Below, one piece after another: positions 47,544 to 60,200 of a stretch of DNA of 64,000 nucleotides. This DNA is from Takakia lepidozioides. Its lineage: Eukaryota; Streptophyta; Takakiopsida; Takakiales; Takakiaceae. The translations under genes were made by a program, and so were the position numbers. The notes beneath the pieces are model-generated. The model was not told the origin of the DNA. It did no database searches and was given only the letters and a program-made list of their open reading frames with translations. Location of the stretch: NCBI GenBank assembly GCA_030704615.1, contig CM060731.1:54420221-54484220 (forward strand). The letters run 5' to 3'. Every line of letters starts with the position of its first letter. Position 1 is the stretch's first letter.

Positions 47544-48126
47544 ACAGAGTTGCATGTCGCGCAGGTACACCAAAATCTCCCATGTAACATAAACCCATTT
47601 CTCACTCATGCTTGCATGTGATCCACGGGGTAATTTCCATGTTCTCCCAGCTGATGTGGGTTCGCAAATTCTCGGTGTGTAGGTGTATGTGTGAGGACCT
47701 CAACCTGGCATGGTGCGATGGGTGTCGAATGGACCCTTCTCTGCGATGGGAGAACCACTACAGTTGAGTTTGTTTTTGCTGAATCATTTGGCAGAGCACT
47801 GTGTTCACTTCTCATACATCATGTGCATTTTCTCCAAGAATGCATGTAAAGCGGAGCCATACACGGCATCATTGCAGTGTGTTTCCTTCGCCTAATTTTG
47901 AACGAAATAAAGTTAACGGATCCATGTCAGTTGTGTGAATCACTACATCTAGTTGTCTGGAGGATTGTAAGTGGTTTAGGGTTTAACGTCTCAAAGTCGA
48001 AAAGGCCATAGTGTCGGATGCACGACACGTGTTCATATTTGAAATCAACAACGGCCAGATCTTCACTACAGATCGGGGGGGTGTGTGATCACACTCCCCT
48101 CCTTGTCCTTCTTTCCTCCTTTGCAT

Positions 48127-48208
48127 GTCTTGGTCTTCCTCGCTCGTCTTTGTCTTGGTCATGGTCTATGTCCTCGCTCGTCTTCATCTTTGTCATGGTC
48201 TATGTCCA
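48127..48208 (+). repeat. Short tandem repeat before the fusion-gene start
   Basis: Units of about 30-40 bp made of CTCGCTCGTCTT and GTCATGGTCTATGTCC are repeated immediately before and across the proposed ATG at 48202. They could be leader or promoter repeats. Confidence 0.55.
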
Positions 48209-48524
48209 CGCCTAGTAAGAAGCGCTCGACCGCCGAGGCAGCATCACCTCCTCCCACTTCTGCACATTCCAGCCCCGCGGTGCGAAGGAGCCCCCGCCTG
48301 GCTCGACTGAATCCGGTACAGATGGCGTCGGTGCGAGAGGGAAGACAGAGCGGTGGGCGGTCTTCGAGTTCGGATTTTGACACAAGCGAGTATAGCATGG
48401 GCGACGACAATGAGGTGGAGGACAATTCGGCGGAAATTGCACCTCCATCTGCAGAGTCTCTCCAAAAGGTGCGCAAACGGCACAAAACCGCCGCGCATGA
48501 GGTGAGTTCTACCCCTACTTGTGT

Positions 48525-49868
48525 TCATGTTTTCTGGGCGTTGAGTTCTCCTGAAACTGAAACTGGGATGCACATATCCACAAAGTTGTTCAAACGGATC
48601 TTGTAGTATACATGGCAGTAGAAGAAGAAGTGTTCTTCAGTTTCAATTTCCTTGTTGCGCCCTATGCAAGCTGGACATAGACGGTCCTCCCGTTGCAGGT
48701 TTTCCCATCTGCCAGTCTCTATCCGTAGGTTGTGGGAACCCACCCTGAACCGCCCCAATGCCCTCAAGAGGGAAGGAGGTAAGGGTGTTGAAAGGTAATT
48801 TGGTCTGAAGATTCTATCATCGCGGAGCACCAAGAATGTCTCTCGATAGAAGTGGAGCTTTGTTGTGAGATTGGGTAGCATCCAAGTTCTCTTGACATGT
48901 AATTCCATAAGCTCTCTCCGAATGAGTCTGTTGCGGTCATGTCCACCTCATCTGGGTTCATTGGTAATAGGAAAGCAGTAGAAAGTCCGTTACGTTGAAA
49001 TAAACTGTCCACTCGAGCATACCAGGAGTTCCCGAAACCTGCAGCTTTGAGCCTCATAGATGTTGTGAGGGCCCTTGCCACTAGCCCTTTGGGTGGAAGG
49101 GCCTGCAATCTATGGAGAAAGATTGTAAGCCTGAACTGTGCCTCGGATTGCAATGGTACACATGCGAACTCTGCACCTAGGATCTGAGATGGAGTTGTGC
49201 TCCTGGTGCCAAGCATTGCTTGGAGAAAAGATGACTGTAATGGTTCCAAATTCTTTTCCCACTAGGAGACAGGTACACCAGGTTCCCAGAACTCACAACC
49301 ATTGATGGTAGCAGGGCTGACGACGGTGTCAAACAACCACTTTTTGGTCGGGGGATGCCGCAAAGTGAAACTTGGGGGAGTGGATAACCAGACCTAGGTA
49401 CCGGTATGATTTGACAATCTCAATTTCCTACTGGTTGAAGATGAATCTACGATCAGCCTGGCCATTGAAGACCATGATCTTGGTCTTGCTAAGATTGACT
49501 TGCATCCCATAGTCTTTGCAGAACTGTTCCAAAATTTTGAGATGGCGTTGCAGAAAGACCGGGGATTGTGCCAAAAGGGCAACATCATCAGCGTAGAGGA
49601 GATCTGATTGGGCAGAAAATAAAGTTAGGCAGAAAACATCCCTGAACATGTTTTCAATTTGTGACATGGGGGAGGACATCGTGGAAAAACCTTCAGGTCT
49701 ACCACTGTGTGCAGAGGGACTAATTTTTAGGTCAAGGAAATGTTGCTTTGTCACGTCATTGCACCTGCGTTGGAGTACGCATTTGCTATATGCGTTGATA
49801 ACTCCAACAAGGCTAGGTCTGCAATATCCTTTCAATTGAATTGTGTCTGCACCTGTGTTTACCAACAT
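48525..49868 (-). mobile_element. LINE, 5'-truncated, in intron 1 of the fusion gene
   Basis: Minus-strand pieces in the right order. RT palm at 49868-49428 (LLYADDVALLAQS with the YADD motif, GMQVNLSKTKIMVF). A connector at 49249-48764 (LGAEFACVPLQSEAQFRL). A C-terminal zinc region at 48908-48525 (LRIETGRWENLQREDRLCPA, EEHFFFYCHVYYKIR, i.e. CX2C..HX4C type). The pieces are in different frames, so it is broken. No endonuclease domain or ORF1. The 3' end lies about 20 bp inside intron 1. No clear poly(A) or target duplication was seen. Confidence 0.8.
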
Positions 49869-50280
49869 TGAGAGTCTTTAGGCCTTTTGGGGCTCCGTTG
49901 CTAGGCTCCGCCATACAGCCATTTGTTGATTGTGTGAATAGATGTCCACTGGATATGTGCAAAACCCGGATGGATGTTCTGTTTCCTGGTAAGTTTCATG
50001 TGGTACTGATGTGAACCCGCCCACATTCTGTTTCTTCACCAATGAATGGGCTTACATATTATGAGGACATTCTGTCCCTCTCCTTTTCAGTTTTTGGCAC
50101 TTGCGCTGCAGGGGAGTGGGTTTGAGGACAGCCAATCCATAGTTGTGGTTGTGGGATGGTTTGTGCTTTGGTGACATTGTGTTCAGTAGGACTACAGTTG
50201 ATGCACCTTGTGTGTGGGATGTTTTTGGCAGCGGAAGGGGAGTGAAGCTGCAGCAAAGCACTCACAGCCACCACACAATG

Positions 50281-51007
50281 TGTCGCGGCCCTTTGCCTTG
50301 AGGGCAGGGAGGTTGGGACACAAGAGGGGCTGCCCCTGTGGTGGGGGCAGTAGCAGCGATAGGTACGAGGGCTGAAGCACCCTTGAGTGCCCAAGGCACT
50401 CAAGGAGGCGGAGGCGCTCACTAGGTGGAGCCCCGCACACCGGGTTGCGGTGGGGGTGGCTCCACAAGGGGTGGTGGTAGCTTAGCGGGACTTAGTGGGG
50501 GTGGCATAGGACTCACCATGGGGTGGAGACCTCGAGGTGGGAGTCGTGGGGAGTCTTGGGACTCATCACGGTCCATTGGGGCCGCGGTGAGAGGGCCAAG
50601 ACTCACCACGACTCACCACCGGGAATCGAGGGTCTTCGTGGTGGTTCGCCATAAAATGGCATGGCTGGTTGTGAAACCCCCGCGGACAGCTACAGAAGTA
50701 TATATAGGGAGTAGTAACCCTGAGAACGGTGCAAGCCCGTTGGTGACCAAAAACTAGTGAGTAAGCGATCGAGCTGGAAAGCGACCAAAGAGTGGGGAGC
50801 TGTTCCGGACTGCCATCTATCAAAGGGAATTCTCCTAGTCCCAATTAGGTGGAGGGTTCAGTGGGAAGCGAAGGGGGGGACCGTTATGTCCCGGTGAGCA
50901 GCCGAAGCTCCAAGTTGGCCCGGGCGGCCAGGTTGGGAGTCAGGCGCGCGCATCAAAGCGAGTAACTATGACTTGAAGGGGAGCTTACCGAAGTGAGGTG
51001 CGTGACA
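50281..51007 (+). repeat. 5' LTR of chromovirus
   Basis: Starts TGTCGCGGCC and ends GCGTGACA. Contains a TATA box (TATATATAG at 50699-50707), the likely promoter for the element's RNA. Confidence 0.95.
50699..50707 (+). promoter_or_regulatory. LTR TATA box
   Basis: TATATATAG in the 5' LTR, conserved at the equivalent position in the 3' LTR (56947-56955). No other TATA-like site was noticed in the LTR. Confidence 0.65.
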
Positions 51008-51009
51008 CT

Positions 51010-51021
51010 TGGTATCAGAGC
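51010..51021 (+). promoter_or_regulatory. Primer binding site (initiator tRNA-Met)
   Basis: TGGTATCAGAGC lies two bases after the 5' LTR. It is complementary to the 3' end of initiator tRNA-Met, the standard plant gypsy and copia primer. Confidence 0.92.
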
Positions 51022-51062
51022 TTAGAGTTCAGTACGCGATCGTCCTTGGGATTGGCCTCATC

Positions 51063-54000
51063 ATGGGGTCGGGCAAGCCGAAGCGAAAGCGGAACGGCCC
51101 AAAAGATGATGATCCCGGTGAGCCCGATGGGGGCGGCGTGTCACCGAGGCGGCCGTTTGAGGAAGCGATGCATGTTTCCGAAAACGAGGCCGCCCAAGAG
51201 CGGGAGGAATCCGAGGAGTCGGAGCCCGAGGAATCCTTGAGAGCTCCGACAGACCAAGAGATCCCTCCCATGCCGGCAGCCTTTTGGGAAGGGTTGTTGG
51301 CGCAGTTTGGCGGGACGTTGAAAGACGTGTTAAAGGCGGCTAATGCCACTTCCGCTAAGGCAAAGTTTAAGGTGAAGCCTAAGGAACCCGGCACCTTCGA
51401 GGGCGTCCGAAATCGGAAGGCACTCAACACCTGGCTCTTGGAGCTAGAGCAGTACTTTCGGGCGGCCAAGTTGAGTGACGAGGATCGGGTGGAAGTGGCT
51501 CCCACCTATTTGAGGGGCTATGCTCAACAATGGTGGCAGAAACGCCTTCACGACCGAGGCCCAAGCCCGGAAACCTTGAACTGGAGTGGGTTCAAGGAAT
51601 TGATGAAGAGACAGTTTGTGCCCCTCAACGCGCCCTGGCTTGCCCGGGACAAGATGAGGAATTTGAAGCAAACAGATGACATTCGGGGGTATGTCCAGGC
51701 TTTCAATGTGTTGTTGCTCGAAGTCGCGGACATGGCAGAACCAGAAATGGTCTTCAACTTTGTGGCGAGGCTGGCCCCATGGGCAAGGCGGAAGTTGGAG
51801 GAGAAGCCACCCAAGACTTTGAACGAGGCAATTGAGAGGGCTGAATGTTTCTCGGATGTCCCTAGGGGTGAAAGACAAGGTCGTACGGAGCTGAACCACA
51901 AGAAGATTCGGCGGGAAGGTGACTCCTTCCGACCGGAAAAGAAGTGGGATAGGCCGCGCGGCGAAAATGGCACGTGGAAATTGAAGGGAGGGCCTTCACG
52001 CGTCAAGGCGGCACCCGGTGCTTCGAAAGGAAAAGCGGGTGGAGCGGCTTATGGCGGACAGAAGGCGACCTTTGATGGAGTGTGTTTCAATTGCGGGGAG
52101 CCCGGGCACATGGCCAAGAAGTGCACGAAGCCCCGGCAATTGAACATGACTCGGGCGACCACGGAGCTGTCGGAAGATACCATTAGTCGCTTGGTGGAAG
52201 CGGTGGTCGCCAGGACTTGCAAGGTAGGCAAATTTTCTTGTGAGTTGTATCAGGAAACTGGCGCCTTACGAAAAGGGAGTCAGTTATTGTTCGTGGATGG
52301 GATAATATCCGGAACTAATGTGTCGTTGTTGGTGGACACAGGAGCGTCGCACTCCTTCATGACACCGGCAACGGCACAAAAGCTGGGACTCCCGACAAGT
52401 GACGTGGGGGCCTCTATTGAGGTGCGTTCTGCCAAAGGAGAACCACAGTTGGCGACAAGGTTGGCGATTGATGTTCCTCTTCAACTGGGGAGTTGGGAGG
52501 GACGTGAAAACTTCACCATCTGCGAGATCGATGGAGTAGATCTCATTTTGGGGATGACCTTTTTGAGCAAATCCGGAGCGGTCATAGATGGCCGCAAGAG
52601 AGTAGTCACGCTGCCATGTGGGAATGGTGGCGAGGTTTTACGAGTGTCTGAAACGCCCAAATCCGTGGGAGGGCGAATAAACCTTCTGTCAGCAAAGGAG
52701 TGGGCCGTGGAGCAGGCACACGAGCCCCAATTTGTGCTTTACATTACAGAAGTGAAAGGAGAAGGCGATGGGGAGCCGAGCCCAGATTGGATCAAGGGGA
52801 TTTTGGAGAAATACCAGGATGTGATGCAGGAGGATTTACCAAGCGGCTTGCCACTGCGAAGAGGAGTTGACCACAAGATTGAGGTGATACCGGGATCGGA
52901 ACCGCCTGCCAAGGCGCCCTACCGGTTGAGCCACAGAGAGTTGGTCGAGCTGAAGACTCAGCTCAAGGATCTAATGTCAAAGGGGTACATCCGGCCGAGT
53001 AAGTCACCTTACGAAGCCCCGGTGCTATTTGCAGACAAGAAGGATGGGACGCTGCGGATGTGTGTCGATTACAGGGCTCTGAATAAGGTGACTATCAAAA
53101 ACCGGTACCCTTTGCCAAGGATCGACAACCTCTTCGATCGGTTGGCAGGAGCGAAGTATTTCAGCCGGATCGAGTTGCGCTCCGGCTATCACCAAATTCG
53201 GGTGGCGGAAGGAGATGAGGAGAAGACCGCGTGCAGGACAAGGTATGGTTCATATGAGTTCTTGGTGATGCCTTTTGGGCTCACCAATGCACCAGCGACA
53301 TTTAGCACGCTGATGAACAGCCTTTTTCAGGAGTGGTTGGATGACTTTGTGATCGTGTACATCGACGACATCTTGGTGTACTCGAAAACAAAGGAGGAGC
53401 ACCTGGAGCACCTCAAAAGGGTGTTCCAAAAATTGCGAGAAGGGAAGCTGTATGCCAAAGCTTCAAAGTGCGAATTCGGGGTCACGAAAGTGGAGTTCTT
53501 GGGGCATGTGATTACACAGGATGGGATCAAAATGGATGACAGAAAGGTGAGGGCGATCTTGGACTGGGAGCCTCCGACTTCGGTCCCGGGAGTGCGATCC
53601 TTCCTAGGACTCGCCTCCTATTACCGGAAGTATGTGAGAAATTTTGCCAAGATTGCGGGGCCGCTGTCAGACCTTCTGTGTAAATCTAAAGTCTGGGCAT
53701 ATAACACTTTTTGTGGCCAAGCTTTTGCGGAATTGAAACAGCGGATGGCGGAAGTTCCAGTCTTGAAAATCCTGGAGTTCGATCGTCCATTTGAGATTCA
53801 TACAGATGCGTCGGACTTCGCGATTGGGGGAGTACTTATGCAAGATGGACGTCCAGTGGCTTACGAAAGTAAGAAACTGAATGAAGTGGAGCGACGGTGG
53901 CCGACGCACGAAAAGAGATGAAGGCGGTGGTGCATTGCCTTGAGCTTTGGCGCCACTATGTTGGTTCCAACCCAGTGAAGGTGTTCACGGACAATGTCAC

Positions 54001-55668
54001 GGTGAAGTATTTTGCCACGTAGCCCAAGTTGTCCCCAAAACAACTTAGGTGGCAAGATACTTTGGCGGTGTTCGACGTGGATATCCAGTACAAACCGGGA
54101 CGGGACAATGTGGTGGCCGATGCTTTAAGTAGAAAGCAGCAGCTCTTGTTGGTGTACAAGGGCGAGACGACGCTCCAAAGGAAGATCCGGAAGGCTTGCC
54201 GGAATGATGAGCTGGCAAAGTCCGTGATGCAGGACTTGAGAATGGGGGTTAAATCGCAGTTCCACTTGCAAAATGGGTTGCTCCGGTATAATCAAAAGCG
54301 TCTCTACGTGCCGAAGGGAGGGATCAGAGATAGCCTCTTGAGAGAATGCCATGATAGCCCGCTTGCGGGCCACGGCGGAGCCAAGCGCACTGCGGCACTC
54401 CTGAAGAAAGAGTATTTCTGGCCCAAACTGAGGGAGGAGGCAGAGGAGTATGTCAAGACATGCACCACATGCCAACAAAATCGGAGCGAGTACAAAAAGC
54501 AAGCGGGGCTATTACAACCCTTGCCGATTCCAGAGGGGACTTGGGAAAGCGTCTCGATGGATTTCATGACTGCTATGCCGCTGTCAAAAGGATTCGATGC
54601 AATCATGGTGGTGGTGGATAGGTTCAGTAAAATGGGCCATTTCATCCCCACCAAGGAGACGGCAACGGCGCAGGAGACAGGGCGACTTTACTTGCCCACG
54701 TCTTAAAACATCATGGAGTCCCGAAGGATATTGTCTCGGATCGCGATCCAAAGTTTACGAGTAAATTTTGGAGGACACTTTGGAAGAAGATGGGGACGAG
54801 GCTGAAGATGAGCACCGCCTTCCGACCTACGACGGACGGCCAAATGGAAAGAGTGAATTCCGTAGTGAAGCAATTCTTGCGGAATTACGTGTCGGCAGAC
54901 CAATCAGACTGGATGGAACACTTAGACGCGGCAAAGTTCTGTTATAATAACACAGAACACTCCGCAACGGGAGTTTCCCCTTTCGTATTGGTCTATGGAA
55001 AAGCACCTCTGGTGCCGACAAGTTGGGCCGCCCAGGACGTTGAGGAACCGGCAGTAGCGGCAGTATTGGAAGAACGCGAGCGTTTGTTGAAGCTCGCAAA
55101 GTACAACATTGCCAAAGCTAGGAAACGGTATGAAAGGCAGGCAAATCGGAAGCGGAGGGAAGTGAAGTTTGAGGCAGGCACAGAGGTCTGGTTGAACATC
55201 AAGAATTTTCGACTACCTCTGGAAGTGAGTCCAAAGTTCGTACCTCCGTATGCGGGACCCTTTCGCATTCGGAAGGTTTTGAATGAGGATGTGTATAAAT
55301 TGGAGCTGCCGGCAAACAGCAAGGTGCACCCAGTATTCCATGTCTCCCTTTTGAAGCCTTACTTCAAAGATGAAGCACGTCCGAATCGGCATCAAGTGTT
55401 GCGTCCGCCACCTATGCTATTGGATCATGAAAATGAACCTGAGTACGAGGTGGAGGCAATACTTAAGTCGAGGAGGTTCAGGAACCGAGAAACGGAGTAT
55501 CTCGTCAAATGGAAGGGCTATCATCATGTGGAGGCATCTTGGGTGCGTGCCTCAGAAATGGGAAACGCATCCGAGGCAGTTGCAGCTTTTGAAGGGCGAC
55601 CTCAAAAGCGGAAGAAGCGTCGATGGGGACATCAACCTTGGAGCGTGGGGGAGGAAATGCATGCTTAG
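51063..55668 (+). pseudogene. Chromovirus gag-pol polyprotein, three lesions
   Basis: The ATG at 51063 ([12 protein letters not shown]) is preferred to the frame's upstream start near the PBS. Domains: gag ([14 protein letters not shown]), zinc knuckle [14 protein letters not shown] (about 52082-52123), protease [14 protein letters not shown] with [13 protein letters not shown] and YIDD (53358-53369), RNase H ([14 protein letters not shown]), integrase zinc region (HDSPLAGHGGAKR, CTTCQQNR), integrase core (SMDFM, VSDRDPKF, TDGQMERVN), and a C-terminal chromodomain (EYEVEAILKSRR, EYLVKWKGYHHVEASWV, about 55440-55610). Lesions: a frameshift near 53912, a TAG at 54020-54022 and a second frameshift near 54685. 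The first RT catalytic Asp is Glu (53172-53174). Chromodomains of this class target insertion to histone-marked chromatin. As it stands the element cannot make a full polyprotein. Confidence 0.93.
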
Positions 55669-56529
55669 CCCGGCTTAGCTAGCTCAGGAATCCGATTGCA
55701 AAAAACTTGTATTGTACAAAACGTGCTATAAATGAAATGGATTCCAAATGTTGTGCTTCCTATTTTGTTTGGAATGGTGATGCATGGAATGGTTGGCTAG
55801 TGTGTAGAATGCATGCTAGCTTATAAAAGTGGGAGAGGTAAATTGGGTTAATCGTGTGTTTGCGTAGTGCCGAAATCGGGTGACCCCCATCCAAGGGACA
55901 AGGAAACTTGCGCCTTCTTTGGGAGTTCACGTGCTAGTGCACACCTGGCGCGTGCGCGTACTATAACTGCGCTACCGAGGGGGTTGCCTTGTAATGCGGG
56001 CTAACGCGGAAGCTACGTGCTTCCGTTCACGTACTAAAATCGTGTAGCCTCGGGACGAAGTCGTAGTGCGGCTTCGGCGTGTTCCCGTACCTCAGGCCAG
56101 CATTCCAAGACGGACCCAATTGTAGTGATTGGGGCACACGGTTGATTCAAGGTTATCTTCCTAGTCAAAGAGAGTTCCAGGGAACCCTTGCTCAAGGTGA
56201 TGCCAAAAGCGGCATCATGAGCGGTCGCAAGCAATGTTGTTGCAGTAAGGCGATTCGATCCTCAGGGAGGATCGTTCCTTGGCCTTGAAGTAGGCCAAGA
56301 AGAGTGCACTGGGAGGAGCTGGAGAGGCTCCACCCTTCGCCGGGACTTGGAGGAAGTCGGCCGAACTAGCTAGTGGAGAGTAGAGTCAAGTGTGGGGGTT
56401 TGGTTCTTTGCCATGGGACGCCATGGTACGGAAACAAACTCCTTGATGTGGGACGCCACAACATGGATGTTCGTTTCTACAAAATGGACAAGTCGATGAG
56501 GACATCGACTCCCTGTTGGTAGGGGTGTG
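55669..56529 (+). other. Chromovirus 3' non-coding region
   Basis: 861 bp between the pol stop and the 3' LTR. The expected polypurine tract is weak: only GGTAGGGGTG directly precedes the LTR start. No captured gene was seen. Confidence 0.6.
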
Positions 56530-57240
56530 TGTCGCGGCCCTTTGCCTTGAGGGCAGGGAGGTCGGGACACAAGAGGGGCTGCCCCTGTGGTGGGGGCAGT
56601 AGCAGCGATAGGTACGAGGGCTGAAGCACCCTTGAGTGCCCAAGGCACTCAAGGAGGCGGAGGCGCTCACTAGGTGGAGCCCCGCACACCAGGTTGCGGT
56701 GGGGGTGGCTCCACAAGGGGTGGTGGTAGCTTAGCGGGACTTAGTGGGGTGGCATAGGACTCACCATGGGGTGGAGACCTCGAGGTGGGAGTCGTGGGGA
56801 GTCTTGGGACTCATCACGGTCCATTGGGGCCGCGGTGAGAGGGCCAAGACTCACCACGACTCACCACCGGGAATCGAGGGTCTTCGTGGTGGTTCGCCAT
56901 AAAATGGCATGGCTGGTTGTGAAACCCCCGCGGACAGCTACAGAAGTATATATAGGGAGTAGTAACCCCGAGAACGGTGCAAGCCCGTTGGTGACCAAAA
57001 ACTAGTGAGTAAGCGAGCGAGCCGGAAAGCGACCAAAGAGTGGGGAGCTGTTCCGGACTGCCATTCTCCTAGTCCCAATTAGGTGGAGGGTTTAGTGGGA
57101 AGCGAAGAGGGGACCGTTATGTCCCGGTGAGCAGCCGAAGCTCCAAGTTGGCCCGGGCGGCCAGGTTGGGAGTCAGGCGCGCGCATCAAAGCGAGTAACT
57201 ATGACTTGAAGGGGAGCTTACCGAAGTGAGGTGCATGACA
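56530..57240 (+). repeat. 3' LTR of chromovirus
   Basis: Starts TGTCGCGGCC and ends GCATGACA. It lacks 14 bases present in the 5' LTR near 50817 but is otherwise nearly identical. Confidence 0.95.
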
Positions 57241-60200
57241 CAATGCCAACCAACACCAACCTTGGCACCCACCCCCTGCCGGATGGTCTCCACAATAGAG
57301 TGCACCATGGGGAGCCCCCCCTGCTTCGGGGTCATGGCGCTGGCTTCCTAATGTTGCCACGTCACAATGGGGGCCTCCCACATCTCCATACGGCCCTCCC
57401 CCCTCCGGCACACATCAGTCACCCCCCACAACGTATGACAGCGCTTCTCCAGAGCATGGGGGCAGGAAACGGACATTAGAGCTGAGGAAGGAACGACGCC
57501 ATGCCATGAAACAATGGGAAGGAGATGGAGAGGGAAGGGTGGCTGCAGGGCTAAAGCGCCACAAGGTGGAGGTGCATGGAAATGGAGTCATCAATGCTGG
57601 CTGCGAAGGTAAGGAACACTGGCAGCGTGATTTGTGTGGCCTGGCATTGCGTTACCTTGACTCAAGCGTACAAGACATTGACCAGCAGTCCCAGAGTGCC
57701 ATGTCAACAGTAATAGAGGGCATAAATGGAATGTACGAGTACACACCTATCCCTGCCAATCGTGATTTTATAGTGAAGCAATGTGGGAAGATAATGAAAG
57801 GAGAAAGAGCAAAACTGAAAGATAAATGGGCAAAGACTGGTGTGAGGCCAATGAACACTGAACCCGCCTATTGGGATAAGCTTATTGCCTATTGGGAGTC
57901 CCCTCGTGGACTTGCAAAGGTTGAAGGGATGAAGCAAGCGCGTGCTTGTGTCACGAACCCCTCGCGTTGGGGCCGGGCAGGAGTTGCAGGCCAAACAGCC
58001 CGTTTGGTAATCTCCCTCACCCCCTTCTCATTGCTCTTACGTTGTGGCATGTTCTGATGGAAGAGACACCCATGAGTGGGTTTTATTGCTTGTGCAGAAT
58101 TAGTTGTTATGTGATATGCAGGGCAGTGCTTTGTCCATATGCTCCTGGCATTTGTACTGACAGTGTGTGGATGGGCAAATACAGAAAAGACGCAAAGCGC
58201 GGAGCCCGTCACTGTCCGAGCTTGGGGCGGAGCAAAAGTACGCTGCGACTGGCACCCCATCAGAGTCTGTTTTGAGCCAGGTATGTTTTGAAGTCCGGTT
58301 TCCATTCATGAATCTGTTGTTGTACTAAGATTTGGTGGGTATGTGGGGCCCCCACGCATGGTACAGGAGGGGTGTTATGCCAAACCCAGCCATCTCCGAA
58401 TGCCTGAAATCCTGCACATTCGGCCTCTTCTTCTGGTTTTTAACAGTATGGGTGGGTGTTTGTATGCGTAGGGAGCGGGGAACTCAATGGCAGCCCGCAT
58501 CGGGGCCCTGGAGAGGCTTGCGGCTCTCTCTGCGGAGCAGGAGAGGGGAATGGAAGCACAACTGAAGAAGATAGTGGAACTCATGATGGGGCAAAAAAGG
58601 GGTGTGACGGGTGGCATTATGGAAGACCCCCCTGCTGCGACCATTGTACCTGACAAAGAGGAAGTAATTGTAGTGGGTAGGGATGTGACAGAGGTCCGGG
58701 CTGTTGTTGATGATATTCACAGTGGGGGGCAGGGTCCACTCGTTGAAGAGGGAGAGGTCCAGCAAATTGGTGGGGATGACATGGACGATGGGGGGGTCAT
58801 TGCTCATGATGGGGGAAAAGGGGAAGCTGTAGGGGGAGAGGGTGGTAGTTTGCCTGGTCCAGGCTGCAGGGGGACCAAAACTTTGTCCTCCGGGGTGACT
58901 GTTGTCTCCCAACCCACTGAGGTGAGACCCCGTGACACCCCTTCAAAAGCTCCTTTCATAGAAAAGTCAAAACTAATTGTTCTAGACCTGAACGGGATCC
59001 TGTGCCACTCTATTCCTAACTTTCAGCCCAACCCGAGGCATCATTGGCCATGGGTGTTGACCACCAACAAGTATGTTTCCCAAGGCCCCAGGTCTGCGAG
59101 TTTTTAAACCTTCTCTTCCGGTATTTCTACGTTGGGATATGGTCCTGTGCTTCCAAGGGGAATGTTGCAGACATCTTCAAAGTGGTGATGCAGGGGGTCA
59201 AGGGTTCTCCCTTCTTTGTGTGGTCACAAGAGGAGTGTGACCCCTTGACAGAGCCACACCCCACAAAAGGGCCTGCCGTACAGAACTTACAGAAGAGACT
59301 GTCGAGGGTGTGGTTGCAATTTTCTGGATTTAACGAATCCAACACCCTCCTAGTGGATGATTCACCACACAAGGGGAGGGGGAACTCCCCTTTGAACATG
59401 GTCCATCCATTGTCGTTTGATGTCACTGGCAATGTCAGTGAGGGGCCCGATTCAGACTACCTTTTAGAAACAGTCTGGCCCTATTGCCAAGATTTGTTTT
59501 GCTCCAAGGATGTGCGTGTCTTCACAAGCACACGGAAGCTGACCCTGACTGACAGCTTGAATGTGGGAGAGGATGGGGTTGTTGGGGGAAGTACTTCTCC
59601 ACCCATGCAGGTGAAACTAACCTTATTGTTTGCAACATGACATCGAAGCCAAAAAATATGTTTGTTTTGTTCCCCCCGGGTGCCCTCTCACGCAAGGCTG
59701 GCACTATATGTTTTGTAGGGACCACATGTACAGGGAGTGGCAGTGGGGTCGAATGTGAAGAAGGTGGGTCCTGCGCCTAGGACCATAGTGCTACGGCGGC
59801 AGCATTCCGGATTCCCCCCCCGGCATGAGGAGGCAGCGCCCAAGGTATGGTTGTTCCCAGCCCCTCTCCGCAAACTTACTTGGTTGGTTTCCTTTATGGA
59901 TACACTTCCTGAAGCGTTGCAATGTATATTCATTGCAGGTGAGCAAGAGGAGTGGGCTGTCCCCGGCACCATCATCGCAGCAGGACGTGGTTCCCCAGGC
60001 ATGCATTCATGGCTCCTTGCTTTGCCTGGCTGGTTTTTAGTAGGGTTATTTTTGCCAGGAAGTTGTAGTGTGCAGGGTCTGAGCAGGGTGTTTGTTAGCT
60101 TGCTCCGTGGAGGTGTGTTTATACCATTGCAACCACCAGAGTTCATGTTATTCTTATCCGTCTGACTAAACCTCTTTTTGCTGCTGCAGTTGAAGACACG

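Larger units (their letters stand above)
50281..57240 (+). mobile_element. Full-length Ty3/gypsy chromovirus with TSD
   Basis: 6960 bp bounded by TG...CA LTRs, with CAATG at 50276-50280 and again at 57241-57245. LTRs (727 and 711 bp) differ by about ten substitutions plus a 14-base and two 1-base indels by eye. Order inside: PBS, gag, protease, RT, RNase H, integrase, chromodomain. It sits in exon 2 of the plus-strand fusion gene; removing it with one TSD copy restores that reading frame. Confidence 0.97.

Noticed and set aside
51009-51062. Gag start upstream of 51063
   Set aside because: The extended start overlaps the primer binding site and encodes no conserved gag sequence; the ATG at 51063 fits better.
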